Part shown: positions 25,535-33,833 of the stretch, in pieces
How the letters are laid out: every line of letters starts with the position of its first letter
How positions within the stretch are numbered: position 1 is the first letter of the stretch
From: Cohnella sp. GbtcB17
GTDB lineage: Bacteria; Bacillota; Bacilli; Paenibacillales; Paenibacillaceae
Reading direction: 5' to 3'
Assembly: GCF_019091135.1 (NCBI RefSeq)
Contig: NZ_JAGXJW010000007.1
Location: 102,895 to 166,894 of the forward strand
Length of the DNA: 64,000 nucleotides
Program-made: the position numbers and the translations under genes
Notes under the pieces: model-generated
Seen by the model: only the letters and a program-made list of their open reading frames with translations
What the model was told of the DNA's origin: nothing
Database searches by the model: none

Positions 25535-26137
25535 ATGAGGATGGAGCGGCTTAGCCAAGACAAGATTAGGATTTTCCTTACCTTTGACGATCTGTCGGAA
25601 CGCGGGATCCAGAAGGAAGACATGTGGCGGGAAATTCCGAAGGTACACGAGCTTTTCAGCGAAATGATGGATCAGGCTTACAGCGAGCTTGGCTTCGACG
25701 CTTCCGGTCCGCTGGCCGTCGAGGTGTTCGCAATGCCCGCGCAAGGCATGGTCGTCATCGTCACGAGGGGCAAGATGGAGAGGGATTCCGAGGCGGGCGC
25801 CGAGGAAGAGCTCGACGAAGAAGTGTACGAAATGGAAGTCACGCTTGAACAAAGCGAAGCCATTATATATCGGTTCCGGGACATCGAGGACGCCATTGGC
25901 GCCGCCAAGATGCTGAAGTCCCAGATCACGGACGAAGGCCGGATGTACAAATATCAGAATCACTGGATTTTGTGCTTCGATCCATCCTCCGGCGAAAACG
26001 CGAACGACAATGCGCTGATCGCGATTCTTGCGGAATACGGCGAAGCGACTTCCGTCACGCCGGCCGTGCTCGAAGAATACGGCCAGTTGGTCATCCCGGC
26101 CCATGCCGTGCAAGTGCTGACGGAGCATTTCGCCTGA
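25535..26137 (+). CDS. mecA: Adaptor protein MecA (negative regulator of competence)
   Basis: MecA delivers proteins such as ComK to the ClpCP protease. The 200 residues show the expected N-terminal substrate-binding part (MRMERLSQDKIRIFLTFDDL-type start, then WREIPKVHELFSEMMDQA), an acidic linker (EEELDEEVYE) and the C-terminal ClpC-binding domain (YRFRDIEDAIGAAKML, then EYGQLVIPAHAVQVL). ATG 25535 lies 8 bases after GGGAGG; the open frame reaches 25451 but without a good ribosome site. It is monocistronic, with a terminator. Confidence 0.93.
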   Translation: MRMERLSQDKIRIFLTFDDLSERGIQKEDMWREIPKVHELFSEMMDQAYSELGFDASGPLAVEVFAMPAQGMVVIVTRGKMERDSEAGAEEELDEEVYEMEVTLEQSEAIIYRFRDIEDAIGAAKMLKSQITDEGRMYKYQNHWILCFDPSSGENANDNALIAILAEYGEATSVTPAVLEEYGQLVIPAHAVQVLTEHFA

Positions 26138-26154
26138 ATCGGGCGCTCTCAGAC

Positions 26155-26205
26155 GGACATGCTGCATAAAAACGGCGATCGTTTTTAATGCGGCTGTCCT
26201 TTTTT
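26155..26205 (+). terminator. Intrinsic terminator after mecA
   Basis: GGACA (26155-26159) pairs with TGTCC (26195-26199), and GCAT..AAAACG pairs inside with CGTTTTTAATGC; six T follow. Confidence 0.8.
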
Positions 26206-26242
26206 GCGCTTAGGATACTCGTATGAAAGGAGGGGATTCGCC

Positions 26243-26932
26243 GTGCTGATCTTCTCCGTGCTGGCTGCGGCCATCGCGCCCGGCCTCGCCTTGCTCGCTT
26301 ATTTTTACTGGAAGGACCGATACGATACCGAGCCGCTGTCGATGGTGTCCAAAATGTTCGTGACCGGCGCGCTTATCGTGCTCCCGATCATGATCGTGCA
26401 GCGCGGACTGCTGATCTGGCTTGGCGAATCGCCCTTCGCTTTCTCGTTCGTGATCTCTGCGGGCGTAGAGGAATTTTTTAAATGGTTCGTTCTCTATCAT
26501 ATCGTCTTCAATCATACCGAGTTCGACGAGCCGTACGACGGTATCGTTTACGCGACGGCGGTATCGCTCGGATTCGCGACGATCGAGAACGTGATGTATG
26601 CGTTCGCCGAGCCCGCCACGTTCGGGTCGCTGCTCGTTCGCGCGCTGCTGCCGGTATCCGGACATGCGCTGTTCGGCGTCGTCATGGGCTACTTTATGGG
26701 CAAGGCGAAGTTTTCGACGGGCAAACAAGCCCGCTTGTTCCAGTCGATGGCGTTCGTACTGCCTATCGCCTGGCACGGCATATACGATTTTCTGATGCAA
26801 TCGCTGCCCAAGACCTGGATGTGGATCATCGTGCCTTTTATGCTCCTGCTATGGCTGCGCGGCATTCGCTACGTTCAAAGCGCCAACGACGTCTCGCCCT
26901 TCAGGCTCATGCATCGCGAAGAAGGCGGTTAA
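26243..26932 (+). CDS. prsW: Intramembrane protease PrsW
   Basis: A polytopic 229-residue protease. In B. subtilis PrsW performs site-1 cleavage of the anti-sigma factor RsiW. The family motifs are visible: YFYWKDRYDTEPL near the start, the glutamate pair in SAGVEEFFKW (about 85), DEPYDGIVYATAVSLGFATIEN with a catalytic glutamate (about 120), and histidines in SGHALFGVVMGY and AWHGIYDF. GTG 26243 follows AAAGGAGGGG. The order prsW to ypeB to ypfA to cmk is conserved with B. subtilis, except that sleB is missing. Confidence 0.93.
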   Translation: MLIFSVLAAAIAPGLALLAYFYWKDRYDTEPLSMVSKMFVTGALIVLPIMIVQRGLLIWLGESPFAFSFVISAGVEEFFKWFVLYHIVFNHTEFDEPYDGIVYATAVSLGFATIENVMYAFAEPATFGSLLVRALLPVSGHALFGVVMGYFMGKAKFSTGKQARLFQSMAFVLPIAWHGIYDFLMQSLPKTWMWIIVPFMLLLWLRGIRYVQSANDVSPFRLMHREEGG

Positions 26933-26988
26933 GGCGCGCCCTTCGTGGCTATAATGGTTTTTAGTAGATTCGGGAGCGAGGGGAACCA

Positions 26989-27147
26989 TTGAACAGCGCG
27001 CGCGTCAAAGTGACGATCCGATGCAGGTCCTGCGGCGACAAGTTTGTATTAAGAGGCAAGCGCGAACGCGGGAAAATCGATACCGGATTCAGACAGTGTG
27101 TCTGCGGCAACGCGGACCGATTCGACATCGAAGAGAACGATGCATAA
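26989..27147 (+). CDS. Small four-cysteine zinc-ribbon protein
   Basis: A 52-residue basic protein starting at TTG 26989 behind GAGGGG. It has RCRSCGDKF (CxxC) and, 26 residues on, QCVCGN (CxC), a zinc-ribbon-like arrangement, with arginine- and lysine-rich segments between and an acidic end (DIEEND). TATAAT at 26951-26956 could serve as its promoter. It sits in the slot taken by sleB in B. subtilis. Function is unknown; RNA or DNA binding or a metal switch are guesses from composition. Confidence 0.65.
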   Translation: MNSARVKVTIRCRSCGDKFVLRGKRERGKIDTGFRQCVCGNADRFDIEENDA

Positions 27148-27211
27148 AGGCGGCTCCTCATACCCAAACTAACGGCAATCCGTAGTCTGGGAATGAAAGG
27201 GGCCGTTTTTC

Positions 27212-28588
27212 ATGTACAAACGCTTGAGCGCCGTTATGTTTCCGCTTTGCGCGCTGCTGCTCGCTGGCGCCGTATTCTGGGGATACCAGGAGCATCAGGA
27301 AAAAAACGCGGTGCTGATCAAAGCGGAAAATCAATATCAGCGGGCATTCCACGATTTGACGAACCATATGAGCAGCCTGCAGGAGCAGCTCGGCAAGACG
27401 CTTGCGGTCAACAGCGCCTCCTACCGCATGCAGCGCAAAGGCCTGGTCAACGTCTGGCGGCTGACGAGCCAGGCGCAAAACGAGGTGAACCAGCTCCCTC
27501 TCGCGCTGCTGCCGTTTAATCAGGCGGAAAGCTTTTTGAGCCGTATTTCCGATTTTGCGTACCGCACGTCGGTAAGGGACTTGACGAAGGAGCCGCTGTC
27601 CGAGAAGGAAACGCGGACGATGCAGTCTCTTTACGCGAAGGCGGCCGACATCAACAAAGAGCTGGGCAAAGTTCAGGACGCGGTATTGTCCGACCATCTA
27701 AGGTGGATGGACGTCGAGGTCGCGATGGCGAGCGCCGATCAAACAGCGGACAATTCCATTATCGACGGCTTCAAGACCGTTGACAAGAAAGTATCCGCCT
27801 ATCCGGAAAACGACTGGGGCCCTTCTTCCGCCTCCCAGCATGTCCAGCGCGCGCGCGCCAACGTCTCAGGACCGAGGATCACGGCGGAGGAGGCGCGTCG
27901 GAATGCGCTCGATTTCCTCGGTCTTTCCGCACAGGCCGCCGGCCGCGAGATCCATGTTACCGAGAACGGCGCCAAAACCGATCATCCGACCTATACGGCT
28001 ACCGTAACAACGGGCAAAGGCGCATCAAAGACCGAGGGACAGCGAATCGTCATGGACTTTACGGCGAAGGGCGGCAAGCTGCTCTGGTACATGAATCCGC
28101 GTCTCGTCAAGACCCGGAGCTTGAGCGTAGGCGCCGCCAAACAAAAAGCGATCGAATTTCTGAAAAACAAGGGCTACCCGTCCATGACCCCGGTCACGTA
28201 CGACGAATACGACCATGTCGCAGTCTTTACGTTCGTCGCCGAGCAAAACGGCGTATTGATCTATCCCGACAAAGTGACGGTGCGCATCGCGCTCGACAAC
28301 GGGGAAGCAGTCGGTCTCCAGGCGGCCGACCATGTCTACCACGAAGCCAGCATCGGTGTAGGCAAAGCGACCGTCGACGAAGCTAAAGCCAAATCCGCGC
28401 TTCACCCGAAGCTGCAAGTGAGCGGCCATCGTCTGGCGGTCATCGAGAACGACGAGGACAAAGAGGTGCTGTGCCACGAATATACGGGCAAAATCAACGG
28501 CTCGCAATATCGCATTTATGTGAACGCAGGCACGGGCATCGAAGAAAAAGTGGAGCAAATTCCCGATTCGGCAAGAGCGATTTTGTAG
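27212..28588 (+). CDS. ypeB: Germination protein YpeB
   Basis: A 458-residue protein with an N-terminal membrane anchor (AVMFPLCALLLAGAVFWGYQEHQEKN) and a long extracytoplasmic part. That part contains repeated PepSY-like units (ITAEEARRNALDFLGL, LSVGAAKQKAIEFLKNKGYP, ATVDEAKAKSALHPKLQV). YpeB stabilises the cortex-lytic enzyme SleB in dormant spores. The WGYQEHQEKNA and YRTSVRDL segments match the B. subtilis family. Normally sleB is the gene just upstream; here it is not, so SleB must be encoded elsewhere or be absent. Confidence 0.94.
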   Translation: MYKRLSAVMFPLCALLLAGAVFWGYQEHQEKNAVLIKAENQYQRAFHDLTNHMSSLQEQLGKTLAVNSASYRMQRKGLVNVWRLTSQAQNEVNQLPLALLPFNQAESFLSRISDFAYRTSVRDLTKEPLSEKETRTMQSLYAKAADINKELGKVQDAVLSDHLRWMDVEVAMASADQTADNSIIDGFKTVDKKVSAYPENDWGPSSASQHVQRARANVSGPRITAEEARRNALDFLGLSAQAAGREIHVTENGAKTDHPTYTATVTTGKGASKTEGQRIVMDFTAKGGKLLWYMNPRLVKTRSLSVGAAKQKAIEFLKNKGYPSMTPVTYDEYDHVAVFTFVAEQNGVLIYPDKVTVRIALDNGEAVGLQAADHVYHEASIGVGKATVDEAKAKSALHPKLQVSGHRLAVIENDEDKEVLCHEYTGKINGSQYRIYVNAGTGIEEKVEQIPDSARAIL

Positions 28589-28604
28589 CCTCGCTGCCGA
28601 TGAA

Positions 28605-28642
28605 GCGCCGGACCGTAAGCCGGTCCGGCGCATTTCTGCATT
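28605..28642 (+). terminator. Hairpin terminator after ypeB
   Basis: GCGCCGGACCG (28605-28615) pairs with CGGTCCGGCGC (28621-28631), then ATTTCTGCATTTT; the T tract is broken. Confidence 0.7.
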
Positions 28643-28678
28643 TTGACCGCTTGGCATCTGCCGCCAGACAGACGATCG

Positions 28679-28687
28679 TGCTATAAT
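28679..28687 (+). promoter_or_regulatory. Extended -10 promoter ahead of the PilZ gene
   Basis: TGCTATAAT is a perfect extended -10 element; TTGACC at 28643 is too far upstream to be its -35. Confidence 0.55.
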
Positions 28688-28763
28688 GCAAAGGATAATG
28701 CGGACAAGAGGACGAAGTTCGCATTATTAACGGCATTATACAGCAGTCGCATGGAGGTGCAGC

Positions 28764-29420
28764 GTGCTTCCCAAGATAGGTCAAATGCTTTATATTCAGC
28801 CCCATGCGGCGACGAACGACGGCGGGACGCCCGGCATGCTCAGATCGCGCGTCATGGACGCGGACGATCGCTTCTTGTATGTGGATATCCCGATGGACGA
28901 ACAAACGCGCAGGCTGCATCGGACCCAGCCAGGGGACGAGCTCAGGCTTACATACTTTACGTCCGAAGGCGTCAAGCACCAGTTCGCCGCCCATGTCCAA
29001 TCGATACGCAGGGAAGGCACCAGCCAACTCGTCATCCCGAAGCCCGACCCGGATCAAATCACCAGGGAGCAGCGCAGAAGCTTCCTGCGGGTCGAGGCGC
29101 AGCTCGAGATTGCCGTCCGGCTCGGGGAGAAGCTGCGATTTACGGCGCTTACGGACGATGTCGGCGGCGGCGGCGTATCGTTCCGATGCGACCGCAAGTG
29201 GCCGATTACGCCGAACATCAAAGCGAGCTGCTGGCTGCTTCTGAACTACAAATCCGGTGCGGTCTCGCATGCACAGTTCGAGGCGGAGATCGTTCGGATC
29301 GTGCCCGTCGAACCGCATCACAACTTGGTCATGATGCGATTCCAGGACATTCTGGATACCGATCAGCAGAAGATTATCCGTTACTGCTTCGAAAAGCAGC
29401 TCGAACGCAGGAAGGATTAG
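28764..29420 (+). CDS. ypfA: PilZ-domain c-di-GMP receptor, YpfA/YcgR-like
   Basis: A 218-residue cytoplasmic protein with an N-terminal YcgR-type barrel (about 1-95) and a C-terminal PilZ domain. The c-di-GMP-binding arginine motif is present (RRSFLRV, about residue 110). The second motif, usually DxSxxG, reads DDVGGGG, with glycine for serine. The family slows flagellar rotation when c-di-GMP rises. GTG 28764 is preceded by GGAGGTGC. The place between ypeB and cmk agrees with B. subtilis ypfA. Confidence 0.88.
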   Translation: MLPKIGQMLYIQPHAATNDGGTPGMLRSRVMDADDRFLYVDIPMDEQTRRLHRTQPGDELRLTYFTSEGVKHQFAAHVQSIRREGTSQLVIPKPDPDQITREQRRSFLRVEAQLEIAVRLGEKLRFTALTDDVGGGGVSFRCDRKWPITPNIKASCWLLLNYKSGAVSHAQFEAEIVRIVPVEPHHNLVMMRFQDILDTDQQKIIRYCFEKQLERRKD

Positions 29421-29438
29421 CGAAAGAGAGGCCAAAGC

Positions 29439-29636
29439 ATGAGGGACGGTCAAGGTCGCCGCCGGCGAACGGACGCCGGACAGGCGGCTGAGCGCTTCGA
29501 CGGATACTTGCGTGCGGCGGCTTTGGCCTGCGTCGTCTTGCTCGTTATCGCGCAGTTGCTCCTGCGTATACCCGCGATCAGAGCGTGGATCGCGCCCGGC
29601 GAACGCGCCGAAGGAATACGTTACGAAGCCGGATAG
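29439..29636 (+). CDS. Small membrane protein, YpfB-like (DUF5359)
   Basis: A 65-residue protein: an arginine-rich start (GRRRRTD), one membrane segment (AAALACVVLLVIAQLLLRIP) and a short tail. Position between the PilZ gene and cmk and the single-pass layout match ypfB of B. subtilis, although the sequence itself is too short to be sure. GAAAGAGAGGCC lies before the ATG. It is probably co-transcribed with the PilZ gene 18 bases upstream. Confidence 0.6.
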   Translation: MRDGQGRRRRTDAGQAAERFDGYLRAAALACVVLLVIAQLLLRIPAIRAWIAPGERAEGIRYEAG

Positions 29637-29661
29637 ACCCTCGTCTGTTCGGCTTGCTTTT

Positions 29662-29690
29662 TTGCATCTGAAAATAGGCTGTGGTATAAT
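29662..29690 (+). promoter_or_regulatory. Sigma-A promoter for cmk
   Basis: TTGCAT (29662-29667), a 17-base spacer and TATAAT (29685-29690) with TG at the extended -10 position. The remaining leader to 29847 shows no gene. Confidence 0.75.
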
Positions 29691-29847
29691 TTGTTCATTC
29701 GTGCGCAGGCGGTCGCCGGCTGGTTTTATGCTTATGCAGGCGTTGCCGGACAGCTTCGTCTCCGCCTTGCCGCAGGCCGATGGACCTCCTGTCTGATCGA
29801 CCGGATGCATCAATGTTTGTGCGCTCTAGGAGGCTTGTTGCTACTTC

Positions 29848-30552
29848 ATGAATGAACGTTATCCGCACCGCATCAACATCGCGATCGACGGACCGGCCGG
29901 AGCGGGCAAGAGCACGGTTGCCAGGCTGGGCGCAAGCACGCTTCGATACGTATATGTGGACACCGGCGCCATGTACCGCGCCGTCACCTATGTCGCACTC
30001 TCTCGCGGCGTCCGTATAGACGACGAGGCGGGTCTGGCGTCGCTCGCGTCCGGACTGGACATCGCGCTCCTTCCGGGCGAAGACGGCCAGATCGTATTGG
30101 CGGACGGCGACGACGTCACCGGATCGATCCGTACGCGCGAGGTCACGGCATCCGTTTCGCTCGTGTCCGCGAATGCCGCCGTACGGTCGCGAATGTCCGA
30201 GCTTCAGCGCCGGATGGCTGCCGCCAAGGGCGTCGTCATGGACGGCCGCGACATCGGTACGCATGTGCTCCCCGACGCCGAGCTCAAGGTGTTTCTGACC
30301 GCGTCTCCGAGGGAACGCGCGACTCGCCGGTTTTTGGAGCTCGGGGATAAGCCCGGCGTGACGCTCGATCAGCTCGAAGAAGAGATCGCCCTGCGGGACC
30401 GGATGGACAGCGAACGCGATATCGCGCCGCTTCGCCAGGCCGAGGACGCATTGCTGATCGACTCGACGGGCCGCTCGATCAATGAGATCGTGGACGAGAT
30501 CGTCTCGCTCGGCCTTGCGGCCGCGCAGGCGGTCGGCACAAGGGAGAATTGA
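29848..30552 (+). CDS. cmk: Cytidylate kinase
   Basis: Cmk phosphorylates CMP and dCMP to the diphosphates. The 234 residues have the P-loop GPAGAGKST (about 14-22), the substrate motif YVDTGAMYRAV, DGRDIGT and the ATP-lid arginines in RATRRFLELG. The stretch after the P-loop reads ARLGASTLRY, an unusual variant of the family's common AxxLGY. A basic tail of about 10 residues follows the usual end. The gene is 3 bases before plsC; cmk, plsC and rpsA appear as one unit in Bacillales. Confidence 0.95.
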   Translation: MNERYPHRINIAIDGPAGAGKSTVARLGASTLRYVYVDTGAMYRAVTYVALSRGVRIDDEAGLASLASGLDIALLPGEDGQIVLADGDDVTGSIRTREVTASVSLVSANAAVRSRMSELQRRMAAAKGVVMDGRDIGTHVLPDAELKVFLTASPRERATRRFLELGDKPGVTLDQLEEEIALRDRMDSERDIAPLRQAEDALLIDSTGRSINEIVDEIVSLGLAAAQAVGTREN

Positions 30553-30555
30553 CCG

Positions 30556-31143
30556 ATGCTGTACCGATTCGCGAGAGTGCTGCTCAGAGTCCTGTTCAAG
30601 CTTCTTTATCGCTTTGAAGCCGTCGGCGCGGGGCGAATTCCCGCGGAGGGCGGCGTGATCTTGGCGAGCAACCATACGAGCCTTCTCGATCCGATCGCGC
30701 TCGGCATCGGCGTCGATCGGAAGGTTCACTATATGGCGAAGGCGGAGCTGTTCAACATTCCCGGCTTCGGCGCGATGATCACGAACCTGGGCGCGTTTCC
30801 GGTCAAGCGCGGCGGCGTCAGCAAGGAGGCGATCCGCACGGCGATCGGCATTCTGCGCGAAGGCAAGGTGATGGGGATCTTCCCCGAAGGAACGCGCAAG
30901 GACGTTGGACTCATGGGCAAGCGGGGCGCGATGAGCATGGCGCTGCGGGCCGGCTCGGCCGTGGTGCCCGTAGCGCTCATCGGCAGCTACCGCCCTTTTA
31001 CGAAGATGAAGGCCGTATATGGCGCGCCGCTCGATATGGAGAAGCTTGCCGGCGACGGTTCGCCGGAGGCGCAGGAAGCCGCTACCGAGTTGATGATGTC
31101 GAAGATCAGAGAAATGCTGAACACGGGCAAGCCCGCGCAATAA
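30556..31143 (+). CDS. plsC: 1-acyl-sn-glycerol-3-phosphate acyltransferase
   Basis: Makes phosphatidic acid by acylating lysophosphatidic acid at the membrane. The 195 residues contain the HX4D catalytic motif NHTSLLD (about 36), the substrate motif FPEGTRK (about 112) and VVPVALIGSY. The amphipathic N-terminus (YRFARVLLRVLFKLLYRF) is typical of membrane attachment. Start ATG 30556 has AGGGAGAATTGACCG upstream. plsY and gpsA, which supply the preceding steps, lie 4 kb downstream. Confidence 0.94.
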   Translation: MLYRFARVLLRVLFKLLYRFEAVGAGRIPAEGGVILASNHTSLLDPIALGIGVDRKVHYMAKAELFNIPGFGAMITNLGAFPVKRGGVSKEAIRTAIGILREGKVMGIFPEGTRKDVGLMGKRGAMSMALRAGSAVVPVALIGSYRPFTKMKAVYGAPLDMEKLAGDGSPEAQEAATELMMSKIREMLNTGKPAQ

Positions 31144-31201
31144 TTTAATTCTTTCGGCACATACTACGGTCGTTCGTCCTATTTTTATACTTAAGTGATT
31201 T

Positions 31202-31221
31202 AAACCCCGCGATGCGGGTTT
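31202..31221 (+). promoter_or_regulatory. Small hairpin in the rpsA leader
   Basis: AAACCCCGC (31202-31210) pairs with GCGGGTTT (31214-31221) with one bulged C, about 36 bases before the rpsA ATG. It could end plsC transcripts or be part of the rpsA leader; there is no T tract. Confidence 0.35.
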
Positions 31222-31257
31222 AAATAAAGTTGTGGTAGAACTGTGGAGGTTATTTCC

Positions 31258-32499
31258 ATGTCTGAAGAAATCAATGTCCAGGAATCCGCCGCGCAGGAGC
31301 CTGTCGCTGCCGACAACGCCGCAGAGACGGTCACGCAAGACGCGCTGGAGAACGTTGTATCGCTGAAGAAGGGCGATACCGTGAAGGGAACCATCGTTAA
31401 AATCGAAGACAACCAAGCATACGTAAGCCTTGGATATAAATACGACGGTGTCATCCCGCTCCGCGAGCTCTCCAACGTCAACCTGGAGAATGCTTCCGAC
31501 GCCGTGCAAATCGGTCAGGAAGTCGAAGCGAAGGTCGTCAGCATCAACGACGAAAAGGCGAGCCTCGTCCTCTCCAAGCGTCAAATCGACGGCGCGAAGG
31601 CTTGGGATGATCTCCAAAGTAAGTTCGACAACGGCGAAGCTTTCGAAGTTACGGTCGCCGACGTCGTCAAAGGCGGTCTTGTCGCCGACGTGGGCGTTCG
31701 CGGCTTTATTCCCGCGTCCATGGTCGCGCGTACGTTCGTCGAAGACTTTTCCGATTACAAGGGCCGTACCCTTCGCGTTAAGGTGAAGGAGATCGACCGC
31801 GAGAACAATAAAGTGATTCTGTCGGCCAAGGAAGTGCTCGAGGCCGAATACGAAGCGCAAAAGCAATCGGTCATGGCGTCGCTGCAGCCGGGCCAAGTGC
31901 TCGAAGGCACCGTTCAACGCCTGACCCCGTTCGGTGCATTCGTCGACATCGGCGGCGTAGACGGTCTGGTTCACGTTTCCGAGATCGCTTGGACCCACGT
32001 GGCACACCCGGCCGACGTCGTCTCCGAAGGCCAGAAGGTCAACGTGAAGGTGCTGAGCGTCGACCCGTCGATCGGCAAGATCAAGCTGAGCATCAAGGCC
32101 GCCCAACCGGGTCCTTGGGAATCGGTTAACGGCAAGTTCAACACCGGCGATACTGTGACGGGCGTCGTGAAGCGTCTTGTTAGCTTCGGCGCATTCGTCG
32201 AGATCGCGCCAGGCGTCGAAGGCCTCGTGCACATTTCCCAAATTGCACACCGCCACGTCGCTACGCCGCATGAAGTGCTGAAGGAAGGCCAAGAAGTTCA
32301 AGCGAAAATTTTGGACTTCAACCCGGCCGAGAAGCGCGTATCGCTCTCCATCAAGGAGACCGAAGAAGCGCCGGCTCAACCGGAGCGCGCACCGCGCGAG
32401 CCGAGAGGCAGACGCGAAGAAGCGAACCTTCCGGCTCCGGAAAGCATGAGCTTTACGCTTGCCGAGAAGTTCGGCGACAAGCTGAGCAAGTTCAAGTAA
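31258..32499 (+). CDS. rpsA: Ribosomal protein S1 homolog (four S1 domains)
   Basis: A 413-residue RNA-binding protein with four S1 repeats: VKGTIVKIEDNQAYVSLG, VTVADVVKGGLVADVG, LEGTVQRLTPFGAFVDIG and VTGVVKRLVSFGAFVEI, at roughly residues 35-105, 120-185, 205-275 and 290-358. In low- and mid-GC Gram-positives this YpfD-type protein has fewer repeats than E. coli S1 and may not be a firm ribosome component. ATG 31258 follows GGAGGT by 8 bases. A near-perfect terminator follows. Confidence 0.93.
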   Translation: MSEEINVQESAAQEPVAADNAAETVTQDALENVVSLKKGDTVKGTIVKIEDNQAYVSLGYKYDGVIPLRELSNVNLENASDAVQIGQEVEAKVVSINDEKASLVLSKRQIDGAKAWDDLQSKFDNGEAFEVTVADVVKGGLVADVGVRGFIPASMVARTFVEDFSDYKGRTLRVKVKEIDRENNKVILSAKEVLEAEYEAQKQSVMASLQPGQVLEGTVQRLTPFGAFVDIGGVDGLVHVSEIAWTHVAHPADVVSEGQKVNVKVLSVDPSIGKIKLSIKAAQPGPWESVNGKFNTGDTVTGVVKRLVSFGAFVEIAPGVEGLVHISQIAHRHVATPHEVLKEGQEVQAKILDFNPAEKRVSLSIKETEEAPAQPERAPREPRGRREEANLPAPESMSFTLAEKFGDKLSKFK

Positions 32500-32521
32500 G
32501 TTCGAACCATACACAGTTTAG

Positions 32522-32554
32522 GCGCTGCAGGAGTTTTTCCTGCAGCGCTTTTTT
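32522..32554 (+). terminator. Intrinsic terminator after rpsA
   Basis: GCGCTGCAGG (32522-32531) pairs perfectly with CCTGCAGCGC (32539-32548), then six T. Confidence 0.95.
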
Positions 32555-32635
32555 GCGTTCGCCGTTTTTTTGGCATACGGTCAAGCTGCGCATACTAACG
32601 AATGGAACGGGATCCGATTCGAGGAGGACTAGGGC

Positions 32636-33556
32636 ATGATTACGGCAAAGTGGCTGGCCGGCCACCACGAATTGATGGGCGTAACCCTGGGAACGCTATT
32701 CGGCTTTTTGGCCCGGGTAGTGATGCTGCGCAGCGACTACAGGCAGTACCCGGCCTATCCGCACGGGAAAATCATTCACCTGGCGCTCGGCTTGATCGCA
32801 GGCGCGCTTGGCGCGGTCGCCGTCCCCGCATTGATGAGCAAGGATTATACGGCCATTACATTTCTATCGCTCGCTGCGCAGCAGTTCAGGGAGGTGCGCA
32901 ACATGGAGCGGGGGACGCTGACGGCCATCGATCATCAGGAGCTCGTTCCCCGCGGCGCCACCTATATCGAAGGCATCGCCGTCGTTTTCGAAGGACGCAA
33001 TTATTTGTCGATCGCGACAGCGTTGCTCGTCAGCTTCGCGGCGACGATAATAGGCTGGATCTGGGGCGTTCTGCTCGGCGTCGTATGTATGGCGATCGTG
33101 CTGAGGTTCATGAAAGGGAAGACGATCGAGGACATCGCAATTGTCTCTTTCGCGCCGGTCGAGGCGAAGAACGCAAGCGTCACGGTGGGCAATGTCTACA
33201 TCATGAACGTGGGGCTTGAACCCGACCTTGCCGTCATCCGCAAGCAGGCGATGGGCTTCTTGCTCACGCCAGTGAGCGACGACGCCAAAGTGACGCTCTC
33301 CAACCTGGGACTCAGGCAAGCGATATTGCACGACCTGTCGACAAGACTCGGCGTATATCGGGACGACGGCGAGCCGGCGCTTGTACCCATCGCGAAGCTT
33401 GACCTAAGCACAGGAGCGCTCGCCGTGCTGCTGCTGCCCAGGGAACAAGACAAGGACAAGGCACTCAAGGCGATGCGCGATGTGCCGCTGCTCGAATCGG
33501 CCGTCCGCAGGCCGACGAAGGCCAACAAAACGAAGGGAGAACCGAACTATGGCTAA
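32636..33556 (+). CDS. YIEGIA family membrane protein
   Basis: A 306-residue membrane protein with the family's name motif in ATYIEGIAVVFE (about residue 105). It has about five hydrophobic segments (LMGVTLGTLFGFLARVVML, IIHLALGLIAGALGAVAV, YLSIATALLVSFAATIIGWIWGVLLGVV). The family is sporulation-associated, with biochemical role not settled. CATACTAA at 32591 resembles a sigma-E -10 box but the -35 spacing is poor. The 3' end overlaps the partner gene by 8 bases. Confidence 0.88.
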   Translation: MITAKWLAGHHELMGVTLGTLFGFLARVVMLRSDYRQYPAYPHGKIIHLALGLIAGALGAVAVPALMSKDYTAITFLSLAAQQFREVRNMERGTLTAIDHQELVPRGATYIEGIAVVFEGRNYLSIATALLVSFAATIIGWIWGVLLGVVCMAIVLRFMKGKTIEDIAIVSFAPVEAKNASVTVGNVYIMNVGLEPDLAVIRKQAMGFLLTPVSDDAKVTLSNLGLRQAILHDLSTRLGVYRDDGEPALVPIAKLDLSTGALAVLLLPREQDKDKALKAMRDVPLLESAVRRPTKANKTKGEPNYG

Positions 33557-33728
33557 AATCGTCATGTTTCTCACGACGGATCCGACCAATGTGTCGGAAG
33601 GCTCAGCCGCGCTGATCGCCAAGTCGGAGGAGGAGCTGCAAAACTTGACGAATTTGCTGGAAAAAATATTGGACTGCGCCGCACATAAATTGAAGGATGG
33701 GCTGTACATGGTCGTCGATCGGCACTAA
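33549..33728 (+). CDS. Small capping-complex subunit for YIEGIA
   Basis: A 59-residue acidic protein (MAKIVMFLTTDPTNVSEGSA opening, then a KSEEELQNLTNLLEKILDCAAHKL helix) that overlaps the YIEGIA gene stop. A small partner of this type regularly follows YIEGIA genes and is named after that association. It is too short for many gene-length cut-offs. The ribosome site is AAGGGAGAA. There is no membrane segment; it is presumed to dock on the cytoplasmic face of YIEGIA. Confidence 0.85.
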   Translation: MAKIVMFLTTDPTNVSEGSAALIAKSEEELQNLTNLLEKILDCAAHKLKDGLYMVVDRH

Positions 33729-33833
33729 CAAAAACGCGGGCGATCGCAATTGAAGGTACCGTTAGCCAAGGCGGGGTATTTTTGTTATGATACTCTTTGT
33801 ATGATTCAGAGGAATCCCTTAAGGAGTGAAAGC

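Noticed and set aside
29695..32514. A 939-codon open frame on the minus strand across cmk, plsC and rpsA
   Set aside because: It is antisense to three well-supported genes. Its translation is rich in Arg, His, Asp and Val with no recognisable domain, as expected for a shadow frame in GC-rich DNA.
32572..32598. Sigma-E promoter before the YIEGIA gene (CATACTAA with CATAC upstream)
   Set aside because: The spacing between the elements is two to three bases shorter than at spoIVA and dacB, so it was not listed as a feature.
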